From NCBI GenBank assembly GCA_022592445.1, contig JABYQR010000058.1, positions 1 through 64,000 on the forward strand: a DNA stretch of 64,000 nt, given 5' to 3'. Of the stretch, positions 34,803 through 46,500 are shown one piece after another (positions within the stretch are counted from its first letter, which is position 1; each line of letters begins with the position of its first letter). The notes under the pieces were generated by a model. It was not told the DNA's origin, ran no database searches, and saw only the letters and a list, made by a program, of their open reading frames with translations. Source of the stretch: Cytidiella melzeri. Its lineage: Eukaryota > Basidiomycota > Agaricomycetes > Polyporales > Irpicaceae. Both the position numbers and the translations under genes were made by a program.

Positions 34803-35343
34803 TTATGCTTCTTGAGCCAAGAATGGGTTCGCAATCTCTTCTGAGCCATCCACCGGACTCAATAAAATGATGGTCGGCCCACGCAGGACCACAAGGCCGA
34901 GAGATCGGGTTGTCGTCTCGTTTTCTGTACTGCAAGTCAGTGACCAGCAGAGCGACTTTGTAAGTGCAAACATACCTGTCTGGAGGTTCTCCTCGACATC
35001 ATCCAATACCAAATTCAGCAGCTGATCAAAGCCCTTCAGGATGCCGGTCACTGCGAGTAGATCGACTAAGTGTATGCGCCACCTCTCAGCGGGATTGTAG
35101 CTCCCACCTTCACGGCCTCCAGTGAACTTGACGCGTATTCTCTCATTGTTGTATTTTGACAAGTCGAGGATTGCTTCCCGCTTCGGCTTATCCATGGTGG
35201 GCTGTGATCCACGACCACCTGGTGCACCTCCCCGGGAAGCACCTGGCCCTCCACGCGCACCTCTAGATGCACCGCGTCCCTATGCGATCGTGAGTCTACT
35301 AGCAAACCAACTACTGTGTTCTGCAGCTCACCCGTTCTGCCAT
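34803..35343 (-). CDS. LSM7: U6 snRNA-associated Sm-like protein LSm7
   Basis: Subunit of the Lsm2-8 ring (nucleus, U6 snRNA) and the Lsm1-7 ring (cytoplasm, mRNA decay). Model: complement(join(34803..34924, 34976..35050, 35108..35279, 35332..35343)), 126 aa. The Sm1 motif is seen as RIRVKFTGGREVTGILKGFD then QLLNLVLDDVEE. Sm2 is LGLVVLRGPTIILLSP, followed by the LSm7-typical EEIANPF. The first exon is only 12 nt (MAER). Exon 2 begins with an Arg/Gly tail (about residues 4-28) before KPKREAILDLSKY. Intron 1 donor is GTGAGC. The gene diverges from importin-beta across 643 bp. Confidence 0.95.
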
Positions 35344-35986
35344 ACTCTTGAGAGGAGAATTGAGATGGAAACGTAGTGGGAATTGGTGAGCACAACCTTA
35401 TGTGACACAGAGTTTCGACTTGAGCGTTTTATTCACAGTAGACGCTCATCTACGCCCGTTGGGCGCATCATCCCGTCATTTCCTTATACGGGCCCCCAGC
35501 TAATCAGACCAGTCTTCACCACACCCAGGAGTCATACCTACCCTTACGCAGGGCGTTGTGCTGCACCAGCTCATGGCATTGTATTGAGGCAAAATGTATG
35601 ATCTACTGCGCAACGCATTTCATGCGTGGTTCACGCGTGGGGTTTATTCCGTATGATGGGCACTTGATCGTGCTTTATCGAGTCCCTGTGTACGACTCGG
35701 ATTCACTCTAAATGCCAGCAGCTACAATGTGCGAATCTGTCGGATTTTATAGTAGTTGTCCAGCATGATGCTTTGCAGACCACAAAGGAAGACAGCTGAA
35801 AAAGACCTATGTGTAAAGAGAGAAAGGGATGAAAAAATTGGCGATGGCGCCGATGGGCGTGGTGGATTGACTTTGAAATCCACGCGGCTTTCCCTACAAC
35901 CACCACCTTCACTTGTACGTACAACCCTGAAAACATTCCTTTCCGACCACGCACAACGTTCTTCAACCTCTCTCATATCGACAACC
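35344..35986. promoter_or_regulatory. Shared intergenic promoter region LSM7 / importin-beta
   Basis: 643 bp between two divergent housekeeping starts. No coding signal. Pyrimidine-rich CT stretches precede the importin-beta start. Confidence 0.5.
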
Positions 35987-38900
35987 ATGAACGCCAGTGA
36001 GCTCCTCGCGAATACACTATCGCCAGGTGCGCGGATGCTTCTTTGTACCTGTATCTAGCCTGCGCGAGGGCTAACATGCTTTACCCTTTGTTTTCAGATG
36101 CGGCGACGCGTCAGGCTGCTGAGGAGAAGTTGGAAAAGGCATCGAGGGAGAACTACGTGGGTTTCCTATCCATTTGGCATTCTCACTTTATCCTCATTCT
36201 CATCATGCGCCCGCTTCCTTACTTTGTATAGCCTGCGTATATGCTGATGCTCTGTTCAGAGCTTGTCAACGAATCATCGGCTCTTCATGTGCGTAATGCG
36301 GCAGGTCTTGCTCTAAAGAATGCTATCTCGGCTAGGGTAAGTTTAGAGCCAATGCTTGTGGCAGCGCGTCGTCTAACACGGTTTAAAGGAAAACACACGA
36401 CAACAAGAGTACTCTGCCAGGTGGCTTGCACTCGACGCGAGTGTTCGCAAACAGATTAAAGACCAAGCACTGCACGCTCTTTCATCTTCAAATGGCAAAG
36501 TCGGCCAAGTGGGCGCCCAGTTTGTTGCCGCAGTTGCGGCTGTGGAACTGCCTGTGGGGGAATGGATGGAGCTTATCGATATGCTGTTGGGCTTTATGAA
36601 CGATGCAACTTCGCATACGCAGTTGAGGATCGCCACACTGCAGGCTGTCGGTTATATCTGCGAGTCAATAGTGCGTCACTTCCCTACTATTGACTTGTAC
36701 AACCCACCTGAACGCGTATACCAGAAACCTGAAATTCTTGCCTTAAAATCGAATGAGATCCTCACTGCTGTCATTCATGGCGCACGAAAGGAAGAGGCAG
36801 TGGAGGTGCAATACGCCGCAGTGCAAGCGTTGTATAATTCCCTTGAGTTCGTGCGCGACAACTTCGAGCGGGAGGTGCGCCCCTACATATCTCACATCGT
36901 GATCTCTGATAATTACTTCACACAAAGGGCGAACGCAATTACATCATGCAAATTGTGTGCGAAGCAACCCAAAGCCCAGCGACTAATGTACAAGTCGGTG
37001 CATTTGAGTGCTTGGTCAAAATCATGACTCTTTACTATGATAAAATGGCCTTTTACATGGAGCGTGCTCTGTTCGGTGTACGTTTTTCTGGTGCAACTTT
37101 AGCTCGTGCGACATCCTACTCACCTCGACCTCTCAGCTGACTGTTATGGGTATGAAACATCAAGAAGAGACTATCGCGCTCCAGGCCATCGAGTTTTGGT
37201 CGACGGTTTGCGAGACCGAGACTGAGTATGCATGGGAGGCAGCCGAGGTTGGTTCAACGCCCCTCGAGATCTTGATAGATGTCCTGATCTATTGTAGGCA
37301 CAAGAGTATGGCGAGATACCGGAAAACGAAAGCAAATTCTTCGCAAAGATCGCGCTTCCAGAGATTATGCCCGTCCTCCTCGCACTTCTCACACGTCAAG
37401 AAGAGGACTATGACGAGGATGAATGGAATGTTTCGATGGCTGCTGGTACCTGCTTGGGCCTGCTTGCGCAAGCAGTCGCAGACACAATTGTGCCGGCCGT
37501 CATTCCCTTCATCGAAGCCAACATCCGCTCGACAGACTGGCATCAGCGAGAGGCTGCGGTTATGGCTTTCGGCTCAATACTGGAGGGGCCTGACCCAGCA
37601 GTCCTCATGCCGCTCGTGAATCAAGCACTTTCGATTTTGTTGGACATGATGACAGATTCAAATGTGCATGTGAAGGATACTGTCGCTTGGACGCTGGGGC
37701 GTATCTGTGACCATCTCATTGGCACCATCAAGCCTGACGTTCACCTACACCCTCTCGTGTCAGCGCTAGTGCGAGGCCTTCAAGATAATCCTCGGGTTGC
37801 GGCCAATTGCTGCTGGGCTTTGTTAAATCTTGCAGAGCAGCTCAGTTTCTCGGAAGCCGATGAGCAGACCCCAGTGAACCCGTTGTCGCCTTACTATGAG
37901 GGCATTGTTCAAGCCTTGTTACAAGTGACAGAAACGTACGTTTATAATCCAACGCTATGAGCGAATACTTACTGTTCATCAGTGCGAGTAACGAGGGCAA
38001 CTTCCGCACGGCTGCCTACGAGTGTGTGGTGGCGTATGTTACCCACTCAACACCTGACTGCCTCCCAGTTGTTCAGAACACAGCTGTGACCATTCTGGCA
38101 CGGATGGAGCATCTTCTTGGCATGGAGGTACGCTGTGAGGATGGTCGAATTGGTGGCTTTCATTGACTTCTTTCAGAACCAAATTCTTGGCGCGGATGAC
38201 CGCAACAACTGGAATGAGTTACAGAGTGCCTTCTGCAGTGTCATTGTCGTGCGTCCGTATTATGCTCATCCCTAGAACGTTGAAGTGACGTTATCACTTC
38301 TCAACCCTCAGAGTATCATTCGTAAACTCGGCCAAGGCGTCCAACCGTTAGCAGACCGCATCATGACCCTCGTCTTGTCCTTGATTCAATGTGCTGGCAA
38401 GACTTCTACCGTGCTCGAGGATGCGTTTCTTGTCGTCGGGTCTCTTGCATCTGGTTTGTTGACGTCGCTCAAATCATCTGTTATGGTTGCACTGACTTTC
38501 GTCTGTAGCGCTTGAGACAAACTTCAGCCCATACATGTCCGCCTTCCTCCCATCGCTATACCCTGCACTCAAAGCCCACGAGGACGCCCAGCTTTGCACC
38601 GTTGCCATCGGCGTTATCGGCGACCTTTCACGGTCCCTTGGAGAGCACACATCGCAGTACGCCAACGCGTTCATGGGCGTCCTGCTCGAGAACCTACAGA
38701 GTGATGTACTCAACCGTAACGTCAAGATTACTATCCTTTCGTGCTTCGGCGACATCGCGCTCGCTATTGGACCTTCATTCGAGCCCTTCCTTACTACCAC
38801 GATCGGGGTCTTGCGACAGGCAGGCTCCGTCACTCCTAATCCTGTACGTAAACGATCTACCATTAGCGGAACTCTAACTTAATGATTTTGGGCTCTTGTA

Positions 38901-39374
38901 GTTGGACATAGAGCTTGTTGAGTACGTTACGCAACTCAGAGAGGGTATCCTAGAGGCATACACTGGTATCGTCGGTGGCTTCAAAAGCACGGACAAAGGT
39001 TAGTCTACATCTTCAGAACTATCGGGCCATATACTAACATCACTTTAGTTTCACTACTCCTTCCGCATGTCAGCACTATCCTCGAATTGGTGCAGCGGTG
39101 CTTGAGCGATAGTGATCGCACAGAGTCTACTCTCAAGCTGTGTATCGGTCTTATTGGTGACCTGGCAGACTCTTTCCCCAACGGCGACATTAAGCAACTC
39201 CTTCTTACGGAATGGATAGCTACTGAGTTGCGCTCAAAGGGCCGTGGTCAATCCATAGAGACAAAGCGAACGCTTAAATGGGCGCGCGAGGTAAGTTTGC
39301 GGGTGGATGTCTACCTTGCTTGATTCTGAATCGTCCGTTTCTCTTCATAGGTTGTCAAGCGCGCGACCGCATAA
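35987..39374 (+). CDS. KAP95: Importin subunit beta (karyopherin beta-1)
   Basis: Nuclear import receptor that binds importin-alpha, Ran-GTP and nucleoporins. Model of 15 exons: join(35987..36026, 36098..36156, 36232..36336, 36389..36670, 36725..36874, 36928..37077, 37137..37247, 37298..37935, 37983..38127, 38177..38248, 38312..38453, 38509..38843, 38902..38998, 39049..39290, 39351..39374), 863 aa, the family's normal length. HEAT-repeat protein throughout: RNAAGLALKNAISAR, TLQAVGYICESI, ALYNSLEFVRDNFEREGERN, the acidic loop TRQEEDYDEDEWNVSMAAG between HEAT repeats, WTLGRICDHL, KTSTVLEDAFLVVGSLAS and GDLADSFPNGDIK. The 54 nt intron at 36671-36724 is in frame, and leaving it in would add 18 residues that other importins lack. 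Exon 10 could end three bases earlier. Confidence 0.95.
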
Positions 39375-40075
39375 CTGTTTCTTTTTCTTTCGTGTATTCA
39401 TAACTCGCTTCTTTTATTGACCAGTGATGCCTATAATGCCCGCCCACGTTATTGCCTCTGAAGGAGGTTCATGCCCGCAGTAGAATGACGGCGCCACGAC
39501 GCCCGCATATCCCAGACAGGACTGTTTACCTTTTGTTCTTTGCTTTTATCCCCTTCCCATTGTTTCTTTTTACTCTCCGCACGCTTGTTATCAATGTATC
39601 TTCGGGCTTTGCAAATATCTGTTTTCCCTTGGCCTCATCGTGGCGATGGCATTGCATTCTACATTTTCCCTAATCTCCGCTAGCATTCATTCTTACACTT
39701 TGTTTTACTGTCTTTTGTCATGGGTCCACATCGCTCCTGAAGGGAGCAACGCATCTAGCTACTCGCAAAGTCTGACCATGTATCTTCCTATCGAATAGTA
39801 TGAATATGCATGCAGCCGTTCCACCCTAGGGTATTGCAGGCCCCGTTCTGATCTGAGTATTGACTACTTAACTTAACAAGGTCGGACAGTCGACTGTACC
39901 AATGATGACCGGGCTGTTCAATATGGTGTATTCTGGGGCTAATAACACAGTATATTATGCAGTATCAGGGGTTCAGTATCAGGGGTTCACAGGAATTAAT
40001 GATAATAAATCAGAGATAGTATCACACGCAGCGTACACATAACGGGAAGCATTCCCTCAAAAGCCCAACGAAGAC
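39375..40075. other. Convergent intergenic importin-beta / Lon
   Basis: 3' regions of both genes. It contains a 14 bp direct duplication AGTATCAGGGGTTC at 39961-39974 and 39975-39988. No gene seen. Confidence 0.6.
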
Positions 40076-43000
40076 CTACAACCTACTCTCAAGCATGACG
40101 TCCTTGGATCGCCAGCCCAGTGTACCTTTGCCGAAAGCAGCCTCAAGTGCCTCTTCCACAGTTCTCACAAAGGCGAACTGCATGGCTGAGCGTACCTCAG
40201 GTGGAACGTCATGTTCGACGTCCTTTCTGTTCGCCCAGGGTAGAATCACTTTCGTGATGTCCGCACGGTGTGCTCCCAGTACCTTCTCCTTTATGCCGCC
40301 AACGGCGCCGACTCGTCCGCGCAACGTGATCTAAACCTCCGTCACGACATGTACCCAGACCAGAAGTGCTCGACAACGTACCTCGCCAGTCATAGCAATG
40401 TGCGTGGGAACGCACGCGCCTGTCAAAAGGGATACAAATGCGCAGGTCTGAAGTAGAAAGCTGAATCAGTCCGCAACCACTGCAGGATGCAGCAGGCAGA
40501 CTTACCATGGCGATTCCGGCAGATGACCCATCCTTCTTCACTGCGCCAGAAGGCAAGTGAAGGTGAATGTCGATACCAACGGGGTGCTTCAGCGGGTCCT
40601 GGGATGGTGTATTCGTGATGCACAAGTGATACGCGTGGGTCTTCACCCAGCTCAGAGCAAGCTCCCCACTCTCTTTGATTACTTCCCCCAAGCTTCCAGT
40701 CAACTTCAAGTTGCCATCCCCCGGGACGGCGATGGTCTCTACGGGCAAAGTACCGCCTTCGCCCATGCCTGTGACGACAAGACCATACACGACACCCCGC
40801 CGTTCCTCCCGCTCGCGTTCTTCAGCATCCCACCGTGCGATGCCCAGGATGGCTTCGACCTCGTCGGCCTCAACAACATCCTTGTACTCCTTGAGGATCT
40901 TGCCCGTGTTGTGAGTATCGCTGTCCAGATGTTCTGCCCATTCAACGGCTTTGTATCGAACAACGCCGCCAATCGCACGTTCCAGCGAACGTACACCAGC
41001 TTCTCGAGTGTAATGCGTCGCTATTTGCATGAGAGTGGAATCTGTCAACGTGAGATTTTCGGGAGCGAGACCGTTTGCCTTTAACTGTTTCGGAACCAGG
41101 AACTGGCGGGCGATGTGCATCTTCTCGTTGTATGTATATCCTGAGAGATTAATGATCTCGGTACGGTCAAGAAGAGGAGCTGAGATCGTATCAAGTGTGT
41201 TCGACGTGCAGATGAATAACACTTGGCTGAGGTCAATGGGGACATTGATGTAATGGTCCTGCAATCGCCGTAGTGTTAGTATCTGGACGGTAATAATACA
41301 GCGTAATGCTGACATTGAAGGTATGGTTTTGCTCTGGATCAAGAACCTCGAGGAGAGCAGCAGCGGGGTCGCCGTGGAAGTTGTTCTGGCCAATCTTGTC
41401 GATTTCATCCCTAAATTAACGTCAACAACTGCGCGATGCGCTGTGTACACAATGTCAACTCACAGCAAGATCACAGGATCGGGACGACCGGCTTTGCGAA
41501 GTGCTTGTACGATCATTCCTGGGCCACTGGCAACATATGTTCTTCTGTGACCCCGAATCTCCGCTTCGTCACGCACGCCACCAAGCGATATCCGTTGGAA
41601 CGGTCTGCCAAGCGCACAAGCCACGGATTGACCTAATGACGTCTTACCTGTGCCAGGAGGGCCAACGAACCTGCGAACGATCAGATACGCTGTCAGGTGC
41701 AGAAGAAGTGGGACCAGGCAGCGTACAGTAAGATGGGGCCCTTCACTGTGTTACGGCGCGGCGACGATATCGCCGTGTTTGAAGGAACTTCTGTAGTGAC
41801 ATTGCGCGTGGCACCTTCCACCGCCGTCACTTCCTGTTCTGCCTGCAGGGCTTTCAGACGCACGACCGCCAGGTATTCAATCAGCCTCTTCTTTATCTTC
41901 TCTAGACCATAATGATCGGCATCGAGTTGCTCGCGAGTCTTTCGAAGGAAAGCACGATCACGAAGCGTCTCGTGCGACGTGGAGGGAGCGGTCGTAGATG
42001 ACCCGGGCCACGGGATAGCAGTGAGCCACTCGAGCTACGGAAATGTCAGAACAACGGCTGAGCAGATGAGAAGTAGGTAATTACGTAGTTGCGAATCACG
42101 CCATACTCAACACTACCTTGTGGGATACGTTTCAATCGTTTCCATTCTCGGACAGCCATCTTGCGCTCTTCGCTATCTTTGGCCATAGCCTCAATCTTCG
42201 CTCTCACATCAGCCATCTCATCCACCTCGTTTTGTTGATCGTCGTCCAACTCGGAGGTGGGGGAGGATTGTGCGCGACCATCTTCTCCTACGGAATTCGG
42301 TGTCCCTGCGCCTAAAGGAGACGACGAACGGTGAAGGTTGTTGAGCTCCCGCTGGATGGCAGCGAGTTGTTGTCGAAGGAAAAACTCTTTCTGCTGCTTT
42401 GAAAGTGACTCGTCGACAGACTGCGCTATGCGCTTTGACATCTCGGAGAATGATGCCTGCTTCACAAAAAGACCGGTGGCGCAGCGAAGACGGTCGTCAG
42501 GGTCTGCTGCCGATAGAAAATCTGTCAAAGAAGGAAGTCAATTTTCGGTGGAAACGTAGCGGGAACAGCACAAGAATGGCCATGAGGCGACAGAGGGCGC
42601 AGCGTGGAGCTCACGGAGGGCACTGCATGAGGGAGATAGAGCGAACGCACCAAGTTTGTCGTTATATTCCGCGTTCGTGGAAGACACTATAACATCTGAG
42701 ATCCACGCTGCTCGTACTTGCGACACCTCCTCTACGAGTGCTGCAACCTTATTGAAAGAGTCGCGCTTGACCTCCTGAGTGGTGTCCTTCGCAAGCTGAC
42801 TCAACAACTTGAGGGCGGCAGCCTTAAACTTGACCACATTTTCAGCAGAAGGAGTCCCGTCGGTGGTAGGATACTCTACTCGCAAATGCACAATGCCCGA
42901 GCTGACAACAGAGGACAAGTTGTCGACGATGCGCACCCTAGTAATACCGTTCAACGAGAGCAGATACGGCTGCGTAGGATTTCGGGCAGGGGGCTTGATG

Positions 43001-43212
43001 AGCCGTACGATACGAGCTGCGGTTCCCCATTGGTAAAGAGATGAGCCCGGCGATGTGAGTGGTACAGCAGCCACTATTGGTTGGTCGTCCGACTCTTGAA
43101 CCAAGGTCAGTAAGGCTTCCCCAATGAGTCTTGACACAGGAAGAGTAACACGACCAGTTGGTAGCAGAATCAGGGGGTGAGCGAGTGGTAGAATCGGCAG
43201 TGTAGTGGCCAT
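40076..43212 (-). CDS. Lon protease, peroxisomal type (C-terminal SRL)
   Basis: ATP-dependent Ser-Lys protease. Model: complement(join(40076..40330, 40382..40447, 40506..41258, 41314..41410, 41464..41670, 41727..42034, 42085..42521, 42651..43212)), 894 aa. The N-terminal LON substrate domain starts [18 protein letters not shown] with no mitochondrial presequence. A coiled helix region ([17 protein letters not shown]) precedes the AAA module with Walker A GPPGTGKT (439-446) and Walker B VILLDEIDKI (D506, E507). The protease domain has DGSSAG with nucleophile S783 and GGIKEK with Lys about 824. The protein ends ESRL, fitting the PTS1 consensus, so a peroxisomal matrix quality-control role is likely. 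The intron at 42522-42650 is unusually long (129 nt). The gene diverges from the ABC transporter. Confidence 0.93.
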
Positions 43213-43581
43213 GGATGGTGGTGGTGGTAAAGAAGATCAGTGTCTCTTCCGAGCCATGTACGTGATTGGGGTGCGTTTATCACGTGCCGATGTCATTAGG
43301 CATTTTGGAACATCGCTGCCCTAGCGTCCAACGCCTACAGACCTCGGCGTTGTCAAAATACTTGGAACGTGCAGAGTCCCGGAAGCTGTAATTTTGTGGT
43401 CAAGCTGAGGTGGTGTACATGGTACATAAGTATGTCTATTTCGGTGCATACAATGACAGCCGCTTGTTTAATAATGCGTTTGATGCGCCATCGACGTTCA
43501 AAATAACATAACTGAGGTGCGCGAGCGCGCAAAACGCGCAGCCTGCTTTTGCACATCGACGACGACGGACTCGACACCTTC
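43213..43581. promoter_or_regulatory. Shared promoter region Lon / ABC transporter
   Basis: 369 bp between divergent starts. A palindromic E-box CACGTG lies at 43281-43286. No coding signal. Confidence 0.45.
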
Positions 43582-46500
43582 ATGAGGGGTCTGTGCTATG
43601 GCGCAAGTCCATGGGACCTATCTTCGCCATGTATTCGTCTCTCATACTCCGCTGTGCTCCCTACATTGGTCGTCGCTGCTGCGCTTCTCGCCGCCATTAT
43701 CCGCCTCCCACAACCTTTGAAACGCATTCTGTCTCCGCTGAACTCGTTCCTAACTCTTCCAGAGGCCGAGGCTCTTCTGTCGCCAGACCAGAAAGCTGAA
43801 GTACAGCGTCCGCAACGCACGTCGCTATGGCCTATGGTCATTCTTTCACTCACGGCTCTTCTCGAGACCTTAGTCTGGATCGTTTTGGGATCATATCTTG
43901 CTGTGGTAGAGGCGGTAGATCTATGGCATAGCGTCCTACCGTTTCTCATTGCAAGCTCATGGCTGTACGCGTCCTGCAGGCCAATACTCAGCCCAACCGC
44001 AACACCACCATACGACCTCCTCGTCCTGTACACGACCCGTATTATATTCGACACGCTTGTCTTTGGAGGAATACTCTACGACAAGCACATCTATGGCATA
44101 CCACTGCCGACCCCGCTGTTTATGGCTGCGCTCGCCCTCAATTTGACGGCAAGCGTCGTTTCGCTTGTGACTATGCTCAGCATGCCCGTGGCTATCCCCA
44201 GTGCTTGTGTGGACCCAGCAGACATTGTACGCCTAGTGATTCTACGACTATAACTTCTCGCTGACGTGCTACTGTAGGGGAAGTCTGTTTCTCCAGAAGA
44301 CTACACGTCTTTGTGGGGCTGGGTCAGCTTCCATTGGGTGAAGCCTCTGATCACGCGGGGTACAAACACGACGTTGCAAGAAGCGGACGTTTGGAACCTT
44401 AGCCCTACAATGCAATCTCGCGCCGTGTACATCAAGTTCTGCACCATAAAGCGTGCTACCCTCCTGCGCCGCTTGTGGGCTGCGAACTCTTTGGATCTCA
44501 TCCTCGACTTTACCCTCACTTATGTCAGCATTGTCTTCAATTACCTTGGGCCGTTCTTTCTCAAACGCATCTTGGACTCTCTGGACACACCAGATAATGA
44601 CACTGAACAAGATCGTAACGAGCGTCTCTCACTCGCGTATATCTATGCACTTCTGGCATTCCTGTCCACTCTGGCGAAAGCCGAGGCTGACGTTCAGCAT
44701 CTATGGTTTGGAAGGCGAGCTTCCACGAGGATCAAGGCCAGTCTCATGACTTCCATCTATGACAAGGCCTTGAAACGAAAGGATTTCTCTGGTATTGTCG
44801 ACAAGAACGGTGCAGCTAAGAAGGGACCTGAGCAGAAGGGTAAGCGTTATTTAGGGACTACACGAATCGAACTAATCTTTTACGCTAGATCCAAAAGCCG
44901 ATGATCCAAAGGCTGGGGCCGATGTTGGTAAGATCGTCAACCTTATGGCTGGCGACGCGAACAGGGTATGCACTTTCTGGATGACCTGTTTACGTTCCCC
45001 TTTGATTGTGTGCGCCATAGGTTGCCCAAATGGTATCCGGAGCTTATTTTATCTATGGCGGTGTGTGGTCATATTGTCTATAGCTTGTAGGCCCGACTCA
45101 ACTTCGTTTCAGCTCCGTTCGAGATCATCATAGCAAGCGTATTCTTGTATCAGTAAGTCATTGATTTTCCTTGCCACAAAAATTGCAGCTTATGTGCGCA
45201 CAGGCTACTAGGACTCTCTGCTTTCGCCGGCTTCTTCGTTCTGCTCATTGGATGGCCCTTGAACAACTTTGTCGCTCGACGTGCTGTTCGTATCCAAAAG
45301 GGACTCTCTAGCTCCCGAGACAAACGCATGGGTGTATTAAATGAATTAATTACTGCAGTACGTTGGGTTTTCTTCGTCATCCTCTGCATATCGCTGAAGT
45401 CTTTGGGGCGGATGCAGGTAAAATTCATCAAGTTCTTCGCTTGGGAAGACCGATGGATTCAGCGTGTCCTTGATGCTCGTGAAGTTGAGTTACAATGGCT
45501 GGTGAAGGGTAAAGCGCATGCTCCAGCAAAATCACAATTTTTCACTTACACGACTTTCCTAGCTCGCGTGAACTCGATTTGCTTCTCCTTGATCTGGACT
45601 ACCGCCCCTATTGCAGTGTCAGTGACAGCGTTCTTCACATACGTTGTGCAAGGTAACCAGTTGACTGTTGGCACAGCCTTCACGGTAAGCATTGTCTTCC
45701 ATCTGGGAGACTACTTGCACTCACTCTACCGTTGTGTAGGCTATTGCGCTGTTTGGGATGCTAAGGTATTTTACAATTCACAGACGAGTGAAATTGTTGA
45801 CTGATTCCCGCGCAAGGGCGCCTTTAAATGTCATCCCTGCTTGGATCGTCCAGATTCTTCAGGTAATTGTCACGCTTTGGTGTACTAATGCAGCTAGCTT
45901 ATTGTAGACACTTCACAGACCGGAGTCGCATTGAACCGAATTGCGACCTATCTCGATGAAGACGAAGTTGATGAGCAAGTATCCACTTTGAAGAAACGCA
46001 GTGCTACGACGGCAGAAGGTGTCGCGCCCGGCTTAGGGATCCACCAAGGCACGTTCAAATGGAACGAAGTTGAGGAGCAGAAGGCCAAGGAACATGGTAC
46101 GGAGGCCAGCAACGGCGCGTCGGAAGATGACGTCGCCACTGTCGTGGATAGCGCTTCTGTTGCAGAGTCTGAAGCATCTGAAAGACGCTTCCAGCTCACG
46201 GATATCACTATCATGTTCCCTGAACGCGAGCTCACTGTCATCACTGGTCCGACTGCTAGTGGTAAAACGGCTCTACTGATGGCGTTACTTGGGGAAATGA
46301 CCCTCCTCGAGGGTCGGCTCATTATGTCGAAAGATACGTCCGTAGTTGACGAGCATGGATTGCAACATGCGATCTCGTATGCTGCACAGTCCCCGTGGTT
46401 GCGGCACCAGTCTATCAAGGACAATATTCTGTTTGGATATCCCTACGACGAGGAGAGGTACAATGCTGTTACGGAGTGTTGTGCTTTGCTGCCGGATTTA

